Source: Litorilituus sp. (GTDB taxonomy: Bacteria; Pseudomonadota; Gammaproteobacteria; Enterobacterales; Alteromonadaceae). Taken from it: DNA of 64,000 nucleotides. Made by a program: the position numbers and the translations under genes. The notes beneath the pieces are model-generated. The model was not told the origin of the DNA. It did no database searches and saw nothing but the letters and a program-made list of their open reading frames with translations. How positions within the stretch are numbered: position 1 is the stretch's first letter; every line of letters begins with the position of its first letter. Positions 27,154 to 36,379 of this stretch are shown one piece after another. The DNA is taken from positions 62,001 to 126,000 of the forward strand of contig JASMAS010000070.1 of the NCBI GenBank assembly GCA_030754235.1, read 5' to 3'.

Positions 27154-27477
27154 CACCTTAGTTGTTGCCTGCATATTTTGAAAAGAGTTAGGTCAAAAGT
27201 TAGCATAGCTCAACAGCAACAACGAGAACTGATAGCTAAAGGTTTGCTAGCAGAGTTTAGTCATTTAATACGAGTGTTTTTTCCGTGTTATTTTGTCGCA
27301 TAAGAACGTTTACCGGACAATTATTTGTTTATACGACATATACTACACACTAACTTTGTACGCTACTGCCTTTATTTTCTAACGATTCGTGAAAAGCTCT
27401 GCCTTGTATAAATACCCAACAAATCGCTGCAAAATCAAGCTCGAAAGATCAACAGACCCTAATATTCAATAACTTGT
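27154..27477. other. Intergenic region with a short residual frame
   Basis: After the stop at 27151-27153 the same frame stays open to TAA 27301-27303 (about 49 codons, Gln- and Leu-rich, including a TTG at 27178). No family was recognised and there is no good ribosome site; it could be a decayed C-terminal extension of the membrane protein or chance. No RNA gene or terminator was seen. Confidence 0.3.
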
Positions 27478-27867
27478 TTATTGTTTCGACGGCTGTTCAA
27501 GCTTCGCTACAAGTTTTTCCACAACTAACTCAACTCGCTTACTTTCTCTTAGCACTGACTGTCTATTCATTTCCATAAAAGTCCACATTTTCAACGCTAT
27601 TTGCAACATAGTTGAAAACAAAAAGACTACTGCCCAATGCATCTTATGCATTTGTGTACCTTCAACAAAGAAAAATTGATAACCAGACCAGAACATAACG
27701 ACAGTCAAAACAAAAGTAAATATTCCAACAATAATCATCCATCGCCCCAGTGAGCCTTTAAAAGCATTACCCAACAAGCCAAAGATTCCAGGTTCATGAG
27801 CCAAAATATCATCTATTTTTGCGGCGTCACTTTCTAACTCTTTTCTAATTTTTTCATCAATATTCAT
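27478..27867 (-). CDS. DUF6768-type small membrane protein, sigma-factor partner
   Basis: A 129-residue protein with an N-terminal soluble part (IDEKIRKELESDAAKIDDIL), two membrane helices (WMIIVGIFTFVLTVVMFWSGY and MHWAVVFLFSTMLQIAL) and a charged tail. The pattern fits DUF6768, a family I associate with genes directly after ECF sigma factors. It may act as an anti-sigma-like membrane regulator, but no zinc-binding anti-sigma motif is present. I chose ATG 27867 (AAGGA 9 bases upstream) over GTG 27873, which overlaps the sigma-factor stop but has its ribosome site too close. Confidence 0.7.
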   Translation of the reverse strand: MNIDEKIRKELESDAAKIDDILAHEPGIFGLLGNAFKGSLGRWMIIVGIFTFVLTVVMFWSGYQFFFVEGTQMHKMHWAVVFLFSTMLQIALKMWTFMEMNRQSVLRESKRVELVVEKLVAKLEQPSKQ

Positions 27868-27872
27868 CGTCA

Positions 27873-28391
27873 CTATTCCTTCAATGTAAATTTATTTTTT
27901 AAAAACTGCCGTGCACGGTTTAAGCGTGATTTAACAGTGCCAATAGGTACTTCAACAACAATGGCAATTTCGGCGAGTGTCATTTGCTCTAAATAAAACA
28001 AATATACAGCTTGGCGATCTATAGTAGGTAAACAGTCAATAAGTGACAACAAGTCACTATGGTCTATTTCACAAGTAACGGCCACATCAACTTTATCAGT
28101 ATTAAAATCAAGCACATCATTGTTTACCTTTTGCAATAAATCTAAGGTTTGCCAACGAACAAGCTGATAAATCCAACTTTTGAATGCTCTGGGATCATTA
28201 AGTGATTTAATCGACTTAGCCATTTTTAACCAACTATTTTGAACAGCATCATGAGCCATCTGTTCGTGAGCACAGATTTTGAAAGAAAAACGTAGTAAGG
28301 AGCTATGAAAATGACGGCATATTTGATCAAATGCCTTTACACTACCCATTTGCATGTCAACCACCAACATATCTAACTTAGCCTTTTCCAT
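27873..28391 (-). CDS. ECF-family RNA polymerase sigma factor
   Basis: A 172-residue sigma-70 family protein of ECF type. Region 2: FDQICRHFHSSLLRFSFKIC...AHDAVQNSWLKMAKSIKSL...FKSWIYQLVRWQTLD. Region 4: IDRQAVYLFYLEQMTLAEIAIVVEVPIGTVKSRLNRARQFLK, with a normal helix-turn-helix. Start placed at ATG 28391; a longer frame to 28433 adds an atypical N-terminus. It is followed at once by the DUF6768 gene, forming a two-gene operon. The stimulus is unknown. Confidence 0.9.
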   Translation of the reverse strand: MEKAKLDMLVVDMQMGSVKAFDQICRHFHSSLLRFSFKICAHEQMAHDAVQNSWLKMAKSIKSLNDPRAFKSWIYQLVRWQTLDLLQKVNNDVLDFNTDKVDVAVTCEIDHSDLLSLIDCLPTIDRQAVYLFYLEQMTLAEIAIVVEVPIGTVKSRLNRARQFLKNKFTLKE

Positions 28392-28888
28392 TATTACTCT
28401 AGTTTCCGTTTCTAAAATTTGTGTACATTGCAAAGACGATTGATAAACGCAAAAGGTTCACAAAAATAATGAAATAGCGTAAAAATAATCATGCTAGTTC
28501 GTAGCGTTAATATATATTCTTTGTTTTAGCTCATTAAAATAAGCTGCCTAAACATGAGAACAGTCACAAACATTATGCGTAATCACATCTTTTCACTTCC
28601 CGAGAGTTTTTGTCATCTGTTGAGAATTCAATCACTGATTTTATAGGCTTACATGAGCCAAGATCGAGTTCCTCATTAACCACGACCTTTTACACATTCA
28701 GGCCAACATGCATTGATGTTAAAGATTAAGTTCAAAACTCATATTTGTACCTATAATCATAAAAGACAATTTAAAGTCTATAGCGCTGATTAACAAAATA
28801 GCATGACTAGGCTGCATTGCTAGCGTCGCGTTCATCAAGCAGTTAATACTTACAAAGTGGGTACATAAAAATTCTGTAAGATCTAGAC
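28392..28888. other. Intergenic region, nothing recognised
   Basis: About 500 bp between the sigma-factor promoter side and the end of the TonB receptor gene. I found no coding frame, repeat or RNA signature. It should contain the sigma operon promoter, possibly autoregulated, but no ECF-type promoter could be read with confidence. Confidence 0.35.
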
Positions 28889-30886
28889 TCAGCGATTAAA
28901 CTGGTAACGAAAGCCTGCATTAACAGTAAAACCATCATTTCTTGACCAAATATCGGTAGTCCACCGACCACTCGGTGCTTGTTCAGGTAACACTAAAGGG
29001 TTTTCCTTGGTTTGCCGAACATTTAACAAATTTTCAGCGTTAACAAAAAAGCTTATTTTCCCTACAGTTATTTGCCCTAATAGCCCCAAGTGCCAATAAG
29101 GCTTACTTCGCTGACGATAGGGATTTTTTTCAAGATACTGTGTTCCTGTATAATAAGCTTCAAACCCTAACAAATGGCTACCATGTTCTTCCCACATCAC
29201 CACAAATCCAGCAGAATGTTGTGGCGTAAGTGTTAAAGGTACTCGGCGAAAACTCGGGTTATCTTCTTTAGTGGCATCTGTATATAAGTAACTACCCGTA
29301 AATTTTATATCTTGCCAACGATAACGTAACAATAATTCCGCACCACTAATTTCACTTTCGCCAACAGCATTAACAATACGTACTTGCTTGTTCGAAATAC
29401 CATTGCCCCCCTCAATAACGGTTAGTTCTGTTACATTATCAATACTTGATGAAAATAATGTTATGCTAGATTCTATGCTACCGAACATATAACCAATATC
29501 TATAGACGCTGTAGATGCTCGCTCTTCATTAATATTCTCCAGTGCTTCAAGCTGAGATAAACCCGCTTCATCAATATCTTCAATAAATGGGCTGGGTGCG
29601 AAAAAACCCTGTCCATATGCCCCTCTAACAATCCAATTTTCAGGGCGGTATAACAATGAAAATCTTGGGCTTACTTGAGTACCGTATTCACTATGCCAGT
29701 CAGTACGAACACTAAACGACATGGAAATATCTTCACTTGCTTCATAATCTAACTGCGAAAATAGCCCCGGTACTTGGTAAGCGTAATTAAATTCAGAAAA
29801 GGTGCCAGAATCGAATTTTTCAGATTGAAGTGCTACCCCAACTAGCCATGCTGTTTTATCTGAATATCCTGATAAACTAGATTCTATTAGATAACTTTTA
29901 TGACTATCATCCTCTTGAACACTACCGTATTCATGCTCGTGATCTTGATTCATTGCTGAGCCACGGACATTAATATTCATCATCTCTGCTAATGATTGGT
30001 CATATATAAAGCCAACATCAGTTCTGAATGTATCTTGAATTTGAGAATATGTACTTCCATTTGGCATTATTGCATTATCTAAAGTGCCACCATTTCTTTT
30101 TTCTGTCATAGCACCAACAGTAACGTAAAGGTTGGCACCCTTGTCATTTTGCCAATAGAAACGAGGACGAACACTGGTCCTTTCGTATCCTGCCACATCA
30201 AGCCAACCATCATCATCTAAATCTTGCTCTTCTTGATGATGAATGCCCGTTGTGATTGACGCGCTTAAAGCGCTAGTTAAAGGTGATGCAAAATATGAAG
30301 TAATATCTTGTCCATTTTTGGAGGTAACATTAACTAACACTTCTCCTTCATATTCATTAACGGGGGTTCGTGAAATCAGATTTATGACCCCACCAAGTGC
30401 AGAGCCACCATAAAGAGAAGAGGCAGACCCTTTAATTATTTCTACATTTGCTAGGTCTGTCGGTGGTATTTGCATCAAACCAATTGAAGCTGTTTGGCCT
30501 CCGTATAAAGGTAGGCCATCACTTAACAGCTGTGTATAACGTCCGTATAGTCCTTGTAAGCGAATATTAGAACTACCTAACGCTGGCGAGGTGGTTTGCA
30601 CTCTGACACCACCCGTTTCAGCCACTAGCATAGAGATATTTCCGGGGCGCATTAGTGCTTTTTCTTGAATTTCTTCGCCGTTGATAATTTCGGTTCGCGT
30701 AGCCGACTCGGTAACAATACGCCCTAAACGAGAAGCCCTTACTTGAATTCTTTCAATATTTTTATCGCTATGTGTATGCTGTTCTTGTTCTTCGTGGTGA
30801 TCATGGTCATTTTTATTTTCGTTAGCAGAGCTAAACGCGGGTATTAACAGTATTGCTACTGCTATTGTTAAATACTTTTGAAACAT
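28889..30886 (-). CDS. TonB-dependent receptor with His-rich N-terminus
   Basis: A 665-residue outer-membrane transporter. After a signal peptide (MFQKYLTIAVAILLIPAFSSA) comes a His/Asp/Glu-rich stretch NENKNDHDHHEEQEQHTHSD, then the plug domain (about residues 45-170: ...LLSDGLPLYGG..., SSLYGGSALGGVINLISRTP) and a beta-barrel ending in ...FTVNAGFRYQFNR, with a final aromatic/charged pattern as is normal for barrels. The His-rich lead is seen in metal-linked receptors, so copper, zinc or a metallophore is a reasonable guess. ATG 30886 has GAGGTA 4 bases upstream; a longer frame to 30922 lacks one. The Cys-rich exported protein gene lies 100 bp upstream on the same strand. Confidence 0.88.
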   Translation of the reverse strand: MFQKYLTIAVAILLIPAFSSANENKNDHDHHEEQEQHTHSDKNIERIQVRASRLGRIVTESATRTEIINGEEIQEKALMRPGNISMLVAETGGVRVQTTSPALGSSNIRLQGLYGRYTQLLSDGLPLYGGQTASIGLMQIPPTDLANVEIIKGSASSLYGGSALGGVINLISRTPVNEYEGEVLVNVTSKNGQDITSYFASPLTSALSASITTGIHHQEEQDLDDDGWLDVAGYERTSVRPRFYWQNDKGANLYVTVGAMTEKRNGGTLDNAIMPNGSTYSQIQDTFRTDVGFIYDQSLAEMMNINVRGSAMNQDHEHEYGSVQEDDSHKSYLIESSLSGYSDKTAWLVGVALQSEKFDSGTFSEFNYAYQVPGLFSQLDYEASEDISMSFSVRTDWHSEYGTQVSPRFSLLYRPENWIVRGAYGQGFFAPSPFIEDIDEAGLSQLEALENINEERASTASIDIGYMFGSIESSITLFSSSIDNVTELTVIEGGNGISNKQVRIVNAVGESEISGAELLLRYRWQDIKFTGSYLYTDATKEDNPSFRRVPLTLTPQHSAGFVVMWEEHGSHLLGFEAYYTGTQYLEKNPYRQRSKPYWHLGLLGQITVGKISFFVNAENLLNVRQTKENPLVLPEQAPSGRWTTDIWSRNDGFTVNAGFRYQFNR

Positions 30887-30986
30887 TTTTACCTCAGGTA
30901 TTACTTGGTAATAATTCAGCACAACAGCGCTGATTAATTTAATAAATGATAAGTTGTAGACAATTTAAAGCGATCGTTCTAACGGC

Positions 30987-31361
30987 TTATGCGATAAAAA
31001 TGGGAGGACGATAGAGTAAAGCGGAAAAATTTTTTGGTTGTTTAAAGAGTTGAGTATCAACTATATGACTTGCAGTAGGTGCCTTAATTAAATTAACTTC
31101 AGCCGTAAAATAGACAAATGATGAACATACATTTGCACTGCAACTACACCCAATATCACAGCAATCAATGCCACAGCAATCTTGATGGTTACCCGTATCA
31201 AGTGCCTTTGAATTGTAATGCTGAACTAGAACCGTTGGGTTATGAGAAAGAGAATTAACTGAGGTTTCGCACGACATAGAAGCATTAAAAGCGATTGCTT
31301 GTCCAATAAAGGAAATAAGCATTACAGCTATAACTAATACCCTTGAAACGGCTTTAAGCAT
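30987..31361 (-). CDS. Exported Cys-rich small protein, probable metal handling
   Basis: A 124-residue protein with a signal peptide (MLKAVSRVLVIAVMLISFIGQAIA split near AFN) and a dense cysteine cluster DCCGIDCCDIGCSCSANVC (eight Cys within 19 residues). The C-terminus LYRPPIFIA is similar in style to small copper-operon proteins (DUF2946/CopL-like), though I cannot assign the family. Start ATG 31361 has GAGG 7 bases upstream. It precedes the His-rich TonB receptor and has a near-consensus promoter with an overlapping palindrome. A role in binding or sensing metal is inferred from the cysteines and neighbour. Confidence 0.7.
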   Translation of the reverse strand: MLKAVSRVLVIAVMLISFIGQAIAFNASMSCETSVNSLSHNPTVLVQHYNSKALDTGNHQDCCGIDCCDIGCSCSANVCSSFVYFTAEVNLIKAPTASHIVDTQLFKQPKNFSALLYRPPIFIA

Positions 31362-31389
31362 ATAAACCTCTATATTCAATACGCGTAAC

Positions 31390-31426
31390 ATTATAAGAGT
31401 TTATTTATAACATGTGAACAATCACA
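31390..31426 (-). promoter_or_regulatory. Promoter with overlapping operator for the Cys-rich/TonB unit
   Basis: On the minus strand, -35 TTCACA (31418-31413), a 17-bp spacer and -10 TATAAT (31395-31390) form a near-consensus sigma-70 promoter with its start expected near 31383, 22 bp before the Cys-rich gene. A perfect 14-bp palindrome TGTGA-TTGT-TCACA (31426-31413) covers the -35 hexamer. Its half-sites resemble those of CRP/FNR but the N4 spacing is wrong for CRP, so a repressor of the downstream metal-related genes is possible. Confidence 0.68.
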
Positions 31427-31735
31427 GGCTAGTTTATTCTAGTTTTGAGCTCAATTTACGCTATAATTTTTGAGGGTTGTCCTTTAATTATAAGGCCGAT
31501 AATATTTAAGGTTATTAACTTTTTAAGTAGAATAAATCACAGCAACGTACAGTAAGATACCATGGTGTTGAGATAGATGACACACTTGAACTCTCTGGTT
31601 ACACTGATATATAGTCAAAACGATTAAAGTAAACATGACGCTTTTTAACCTGAGGCAGTTATTAGAGCCCCCCAAAAAAGAGTACTTGTTTTAAATTAGA
31701 TAATAGTAATTATATTAACTGAATAGAGAATACTA

Positions 31736-33214
31736 ATGAAAACACTCTTCAAAATTATAGGTTATGTGGTTACTTTATTGATTATTATCGGTTTCTACCG
31801 AGCTAACACCTTATATGTTGACACTCAATATTACCCAGATAATGATACAAAAAAAGTTGCAGTAAATATTAATAAGGCGATCAATAATTTTTCAAAGGCC
31901 ATTAAAATACCTACTGTATCAAAAGATTATCCTACACCAGTGACACCTGAGCCATTTTTAGCTTTTCACCAACATTTAGCGGACAGTTTTCCTATCGTGC
32001 ACAATTTTGCACATAGGAAAATTATTAATCAATACAGTTTGGTCTATAAATTTGCTGGTACTGATGATAGCTTAAAACCTATTCTATATATGGGCCATAT
32101 GGATGTTGTTCCTATTGATGAGGATACCCTTAATAAATGGAGCTATGCGCCTTTTTCAGGAACGGTTGCACAGGGGAACATTTGGGGTCGTGGGGCAATT
32201 GATGACAAATCAACGGTTATGGCATTAATGGAAGCGATGGAAATAAGTCTATCGAAAGGCGACGCTCCAAAGCGAACCCTTTACTTTGCCTTTGGTCATG
32301 ATGAAGAGGTTGGAGGAAGCCAAGGGGCGAAGAAAATAGCAGAGTACTTTAAACAACAAGGCGTAAATTTCGAATTTGTACTCGATGAAGGTGGCTTGAT
32401 CACAGAGGATATGATTAGTATTGTTGACCAACCCTTGGCGATTATTGGTATCGCTGAAAAAGGCTTTATGAATATTCGCTTAACTGCCGAACGGCCAGGA
32501 GGTCATTCGTCAATGCCGCCTGAAAATACAGGTCCGGGCATATTAGCACAAGCCATTGTTAAACTTGAGCAAAAAAAATTTCCTACTACCGCAAAATACA
32601 CTAACATCACGTTTGATGCCATTGGTAGTCATTCTGATTTAACGACGCGCTTTGTGATGGCAAATCAATGGTTAACAGAGCCAATGATCATTAATGAGAT
32701 GTTGAACGAACAAAGAACAGCAGCAGGCATCCGTACAACCACAGCAGTAACAATGTTGAAAGGTAGCAGTAAATCAAATATATTGCCAACCAAAGCAAGT
32801 GCAGTGGTTAATTTTAGAATTTTACCCGGAGAGACAACAGAGACGGTATTAGAATATGTAAAAGCAATCATTAACGATGACCGTATTAGCTATGAAGTAT
32901 TCATGGCCAATAACCCATCAAAAGTGTCGAGTACTAACAGCATTGGTTATAAATTGATCTCACAAACCATACGTGAATTTGCGAATGACGCTTTAGTTGC
33001 GCCATATTTAGTTATGGGCGGCACAGACTCCAAACATTTCTATTCATTAACCAATGCTGTTTATCGATTTTTGATGATACGCGTTACCCCAAAAACGATG
33101 AGCCTAATACATGGAATAGATGAACACATCAGCATTGAAAACTATGTGATGAGCATTCAGTTTTTTCATGAGTTATTAAGAAAATCTGCATTTGATAACG
33201 AAGCACCAAAATAG
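31736..33214 (+). CDS. M20-family metallopeptidase (carboxypeptidase PM20D1-like)
   Basis: A 492-residue zinc peptidase with an N-terminal membrane anchor (LFKIIGYVVTLLIIIGFY). Metal-site motifs of the M20 family: MGHMDVVP (His and the following Asp), GRGAIDDKS, FAFGHDEEVGG (the acid base pair Glu-Glu), and a C-terminal GGTDSKHF with the last metal His. The dimerisation lid lies in between. The NKWSYAPFSG pattern and length resemble the PM20D1/CPS1-type carboxypeptidases. Location: inner membrane, catalytic part likely outside the cytoplasm. Alone, with AGAGAA before ATG 31736. Substrate unknown. Confidence 0.87.
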   Translation: MKTLFKIIGYVVTLLIIIGFYRANTLYVDTQYYPDNDTKKVAVNINKAINNFSKAIKIPTVSKDYPTPVTPEPFLAFHQHLADSFPIVHNFAHRKIINQYSLVYKFAGTDDSLKPILYMGHMDVVPIDEDTLNKWSYAPFSGTVAQGNIWGRGAIDDKSTVMALMEAMEISLSKGDAPKRTLYFAFGHDEEVGGSQGAKKIAEYFKQQGVNFEFVLDEGGLITEDMISIVDQPLAIIGIAEKGFMNIRLTAERPGGHSSMPPENTGPGILAQAIVKLEQKKFPTTAKYTNITFDAIGSHSDLTTRFVMANQWLTEPMIINEMLNEQRTAAGIRTTTAVTMLKGSSKSNILPTKASAVVNFRILPGETTETVLEYVKAIINDDRISYEVFMANNPSKVSSTNSIGYKLISQTIREFANDALVAPYLVMGGTDSKHFYSLTNAVYRFLMIRVTPKTMSLIHGIDEHISIENYVMSIQFFHELLRKSAFDNEAPK

Positions 33215-33474
33215 ACTTTATCGTCAACGATATCAACGCGCCATTACCACGTATCAGAAACAAGATTTTCACTCAATAATTGACAAAGTATAACACTGTG
33301 ATAGTTCCGATAGTGGTAGAAGTATTAAGATTAAATTAACCTGATGTGATAGTTAAAGTAGCTATTTAGCCTTATTGCAACCGCTAGTTGACAAATTAAC
33401 AAGCTGACTTGCTAGCCTGCAACTACCTGATTTTCTATGCTTAGCACTCAACAACAGATGAAGGAATTAACGTT

Positions 33475-34455
33475 ATGATATTAGCTGCAAAGATTGTCAA
33501 CTTAAGAAAAAACTCTGGCTGGTCGCAAGAAGAGTTAGCTGAAAAAATGAATGTTTCTAGGCAGTCAGTCTCAAAATGGGAAAGCACGAGTAGCATACCC
33601 GATTTGAATAGAATAATTATGTTGGCAAAGATTTTTGATACTTCAACTGACTACCTACTTAAAGACGAAAACGAATCATTTGATTCCCAAGATGAAAGTC
33701 AAGAGCCAGGAGCCGTTCAAATTAGCTTAGAACAAGCAGTGCAGTATGTTGCAAATAAAGTAGAATTGTCAGCTTTAATTACCAAGGGGGTTATACTTTG
33801 TGTTTGTTCGGTAATACCACTGTTTTTCTTTTTGGCAATGGCTGAAACAAATAAATTGAATCTAACCAATGATATTGCCGCCGCGATAGGCATTGTATGT
33901 ATTTTAATAATGGTATCGATTGGTACAAGCTTTTTTATCAAAACAAACCAATATGATACTAATACCGATGCCATAGATAATGAACCATTTGAATTAACCT
34001 ACGGTGTACACAGTATTTTTCAAGAAAAATTACAAAAATTTAGAGTTACCTATAATCGAAGATTATCTCTGGGGATATTTATCTTCACCATCAGTTTTGT
34101 ACCGCTGATGTTTGCTAGCGTGTTTTTAGGTACTTCAGACATTATCTTAATGATGTTAATTGTTTTAATTCTCATGATAGCAGCAGGAATCTATATTGTT
34201 GCACCGGTCTGTGCAAAGTACGACGCCTACAACAATATTCTAAAAGATAGCAACCTAGAGACACCGACCAGTAAACGCACCAAACGCGCTGAAAAACTTG
34301 CTGCATTTTACTGGCCTTTACTAACAGCGATATTTATTGGTTGGAGTTTATGGACTATGGACTGGGGCGTAACCTGGATTATATGGCCTGTGGGTGCTGT
34401 GCTTTTCGTGGCACTGGTTGGATTGATGGAATTGCTAAATAAAGAAGAACCTTGA
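33475..34455 (+). CDS. XRE-family regulator with membrane domain
   Basis: A 326-residue protein. The first 65 residues are a Cro/CI helix-turn-helix (LAAKIVNLRKNSGWSQEELAEK, VSRQSVSKWES), then a linker and four or five membrane helices (such as LITKGVILCVCSVIPLFFFLAM, IAAAIGIVCILIMVSIGTSFF and ILMMLIVLILMIAAGIYIVA), ending with a pair of helices near the C-terminus. Such one-component, membrane-anchored regulators often respond to envelope signals, but no target is visible. AAGGAAT lies 8 bases before ATG 33475. Common in low-GC Gram-positives, so a transferred origin is possible. Confidence 0.82.
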   Translation: MILAAKIVNLRKNSGWSQEELAEKMNVSRQSVSKWESTSSIPDLNRIIMLAKIFDTSTDYLLKDENESFDSQDESQEPGAVQISLEQAVQYVANKVELSALITKGVILCVCSVIPLFFFLAMAETNKLNLTNDIAAAIGIVCILIMVSIGTSFFIKTNQYDTNTDAIDNEPFELTYGVHSIFQEKLQKFRVTYNRRLSLGIFIFTISFVPLMFASVFLGTSDIILMMLIVLILMIAAGIYIVAPVCAKYDAYNNILKDSNLETPTSKRTKRAEKLAAFYWPLLTAIFIGWSLWTMDWGVTWIIWPVGAVLFVALVGLMELLNKEEP

Positions 34456-34573
34456 AAATCAACGCTAGTCTTCATTAGCAAGAGATAAAAATGACTGGGG
34501 TCAGCGACAAAAAATATCTAATCTGCCCCCTTTACTGTCTCGAATGTAGCAGTGGTTATGGCTTAGTGCAGCT

Positions 34574-35647
34574 TTAGACATCAGCACATGCTACAATTGC
34601 TACGCCTTGTCGATAACCTAAGCCCCCATTGCCATGTATCATGCCAAGTTTTTCCTGGCCACCACATAAACGATGGTACATCAGCACAAGCGCATTAAGT
34701 GCTGGGTTATTCCATGCTGCTTTACCCAAGTTCATGCCACCAGTGATCGTTATACTATGTTCAGCAAGAAACTCTGGAATATCCTCTAGTGCATCAACCA
34801 AACCACTTACCAACAAAAAAGCCATAGGTACAACGGGATAGCAGGTATAAGTTTCTAATAAAGCATTTCCTGCTTTAAACTGGTGTACAAAGTCGATATT
34901 CGCTTCGTTACAGGCTTGTTGATAGGCTTTATGTAAATGCTCATATTGGGCAATATCCGTTAAAAATTCATGTCCATCTCCTTCTAGACGACTTAATCCC
35001 ACTGCTTTGACCTTTAACCATTGGCTTTTGTCGACGCCCAATTGTTCGGCAATATCTTCACGTGTTATCAGTAGTCGACCAGAGAAGTCCACCATAGGGT
35101 TTGCACAATCAATCCCTCTAAACAAGTCTGTTATCGGTTTATGCCAGCGCAAATCAGGTAAAAAATCTGGGCTATAGCGATCTGACAACGCGTTGCAAAA
35201 ACTTATTTTATAATTTTCAAACAGTGCACTAGAACATTTTTTAAATTGTTGTTTGGTAATAGCATGATGTTCACTAAAAGCACGTGCTAAATCAGTATAA
35301 GCTTGCGTTAATGGGTAACTTTGACCATAAACGGCCATTTTACTTAACCGCTCTTCCCTGCTATAGCCCGTTTTAATGTGATCTTCACCACTGATCACAA
35401 CGGCAGACGCTCCATTTTCTATTAATTCTTTGGCTTTAGCCAAAGCTTCAATGGGTGCGCAGCCACTTCTAAAGTGATTTTCTTTTTCTGGGCTGTGCCA
35501 GTCTGCCTTTAAAGGTTCAATAACTAAATATTTAGGTACTACACCAAGTTGCAGTAATTGAAATTCTAGTAATAAAACCTGCTCAAGGCTTCCCTCGTTA
35601 TCTTGCTTTTTAGCTGCTCCAATAATGAATGCTGATGGTATTTTCAC
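34574..35647 (-). CDS. Thiolase-superfamily protein, function unknown
   Basis: A 357-residue protein with traces of a thiolase fold. C63 in RSGCAPIEALAKAKELIENGASAVVISGEDHI sits where the catalytic cysteine of thiolases lies (CASGLxAI...AGxADVVIAGG). The C-terminal MIHGNGGLGYRQGVAIV supplies a His (H338) as in SCP-x-type thiolases, whose motif is HGxGG. The second catalytic cysteine of classic thiolases is missing. The overall length is short for a degradative thiolase. No fatty acid genes adjoin it. Call limited to superfamily level. Confidence 0.62.
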   Translation of the reverse strand: MKIPSAFIIGAAKKQDNEGSLEQVLLLEFQLLQLGVVPKYLVIEPLKADWHSPEKENHFRSGCAPIEALAKAKELIENGASAVVISGEDHIKTGYSREERLSKMAVYGQSYPLTQAYTDLARAFSEHHAITKQQFKKCSSALFENYKISFCNALSDRYSPDFLPDLRWHKPITDLFRGIDCANPMVDFSGRLLITREDIAEQLGVDKSQWLKVKAVGLSRLEGDGHEFLTDIAQYEHLHKAYQQACNEANIDFVHQFKAGNALLETYTCYPVVPMAFLLVSGLVDALEDIPEFLAEHSITITGGMNLGKAAWNNPALNALVLMYHRLCGGQEKLGMIHGNGGLGYRQGVAIVACADV

Positions 35648-36000
35648 AAGTCATTTAATCCAATAAAAAATAGACATCAACTTTATGTTATTTAATCAAA
35701 ACTAAAAAGTAGAATATTTTCTTGGTTGAAAAAAATAGGCTTAAATACATTATCTGCTTACAATATTCCTCGGTTATTTAGTTATATTTGAAATATTTTA
35801 ATTTTCTATTATAATCGGGGAGCTGAGAAATCAATGATTGTTAAAAAATATATTGATTTCCACTTATTGGAAATATTTGCACCAGTGGGACGGTAGCCTA
35901 ATGTTAGCAATATAGTTAAACACTATGTTGCACTATATGGCTCGCCTACTATAAAAGCACCTTTAGATATATCGGGCGAGTCTTAATCTGTGGAATAACC
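35648..36000. other. Intergenic region with an 8-bp hairpin
   Basis: Holds the presumed promoter of the thiolase-like gene and, at 35939-35946 / 35975-35982, GGCTCGCC pairing with GGCGAGTC (one G-T pair) around a 28-base loop. The hairpin ends 18 bases before a weak ATG at 36001. No riboswitch family was recognised. Confidence 0.4.
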
Positions 36001-36318
36001 ATGATAAAGACCAGTGTAAATAAGTTAAACATTAACATACCCCCTACCCAGTACAATCACGGCTTATTTACTTGCCTTTTTTTCCACTATGTAAAAATCA
36101 AGATTACTACCCTGCTAGTAGAGTATTTTTATTGCCAATTGCAATGTGCCAGACAACTTAACACCCACTCAATAAAAAATATTTTAAATCAATTTATACT
36201 CAAGTGGATATCGCATAGCATCGCTGCTGCGCAGCAAGTGCAATCTCCAGACGTCAGCGGCTACCCTGATGGCTTGAAAAATTGGAAAACACCTATCGCG
36301 GGGAAATTGATGATGTAA
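36001..36318 (+). CDS. Doubtful 105-codon frame, possible hypothetical protein
   Basis: The frame encodes 105 residues without a known domain; its composition (many Asn, Gln, Ile, Lys and a hydrophobic HGLFTCLFFHYVKIKITTLL) is not typical of the neighbouring proteins. The ribosome site is weak (TGGAAT 9 bases upstream). It lies in a 730-bp gap, 62 bp before the response-regulator gene. I keep it only as a possibility. Confidence 0.18.
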   Translation: MIKTSVNKLNINIPPTQYNHGLFTCLFFHYVKIKITTLLVEYFYCQLQCARQLNTHSIKNILNQFILKWISHSIAAAQQVQSPDVSGYPDGLKNWKTPIAGKLMM

Positions 36319-36379
36319 ATACTGAACAGTAGATTACAACAAATCAATATTAATAATGGAGTTACCGTAAAAATCACCT

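Noticed and set aside
27178-27303. Short TTG-started frame after the membrane protein, in the same frame as its stop
   Set aside because: No ribosome site, no recognised family; recorded as a possible decayed extension only.
31413-31426. TGTGA...TCACA read as a CRP site
   Set aside because: The spacer is 4 bp rather than the 6 bp of CRP sites; kept only as an unidentified operator.
34492-34530. GACTGGGGTCAG followed by CTGCCCCC, resembling REP-type repeats near transposases
   Set aside because: Only one degenerate copy, no clean hairpin and no transposase nearby; too weak to call a repeat.
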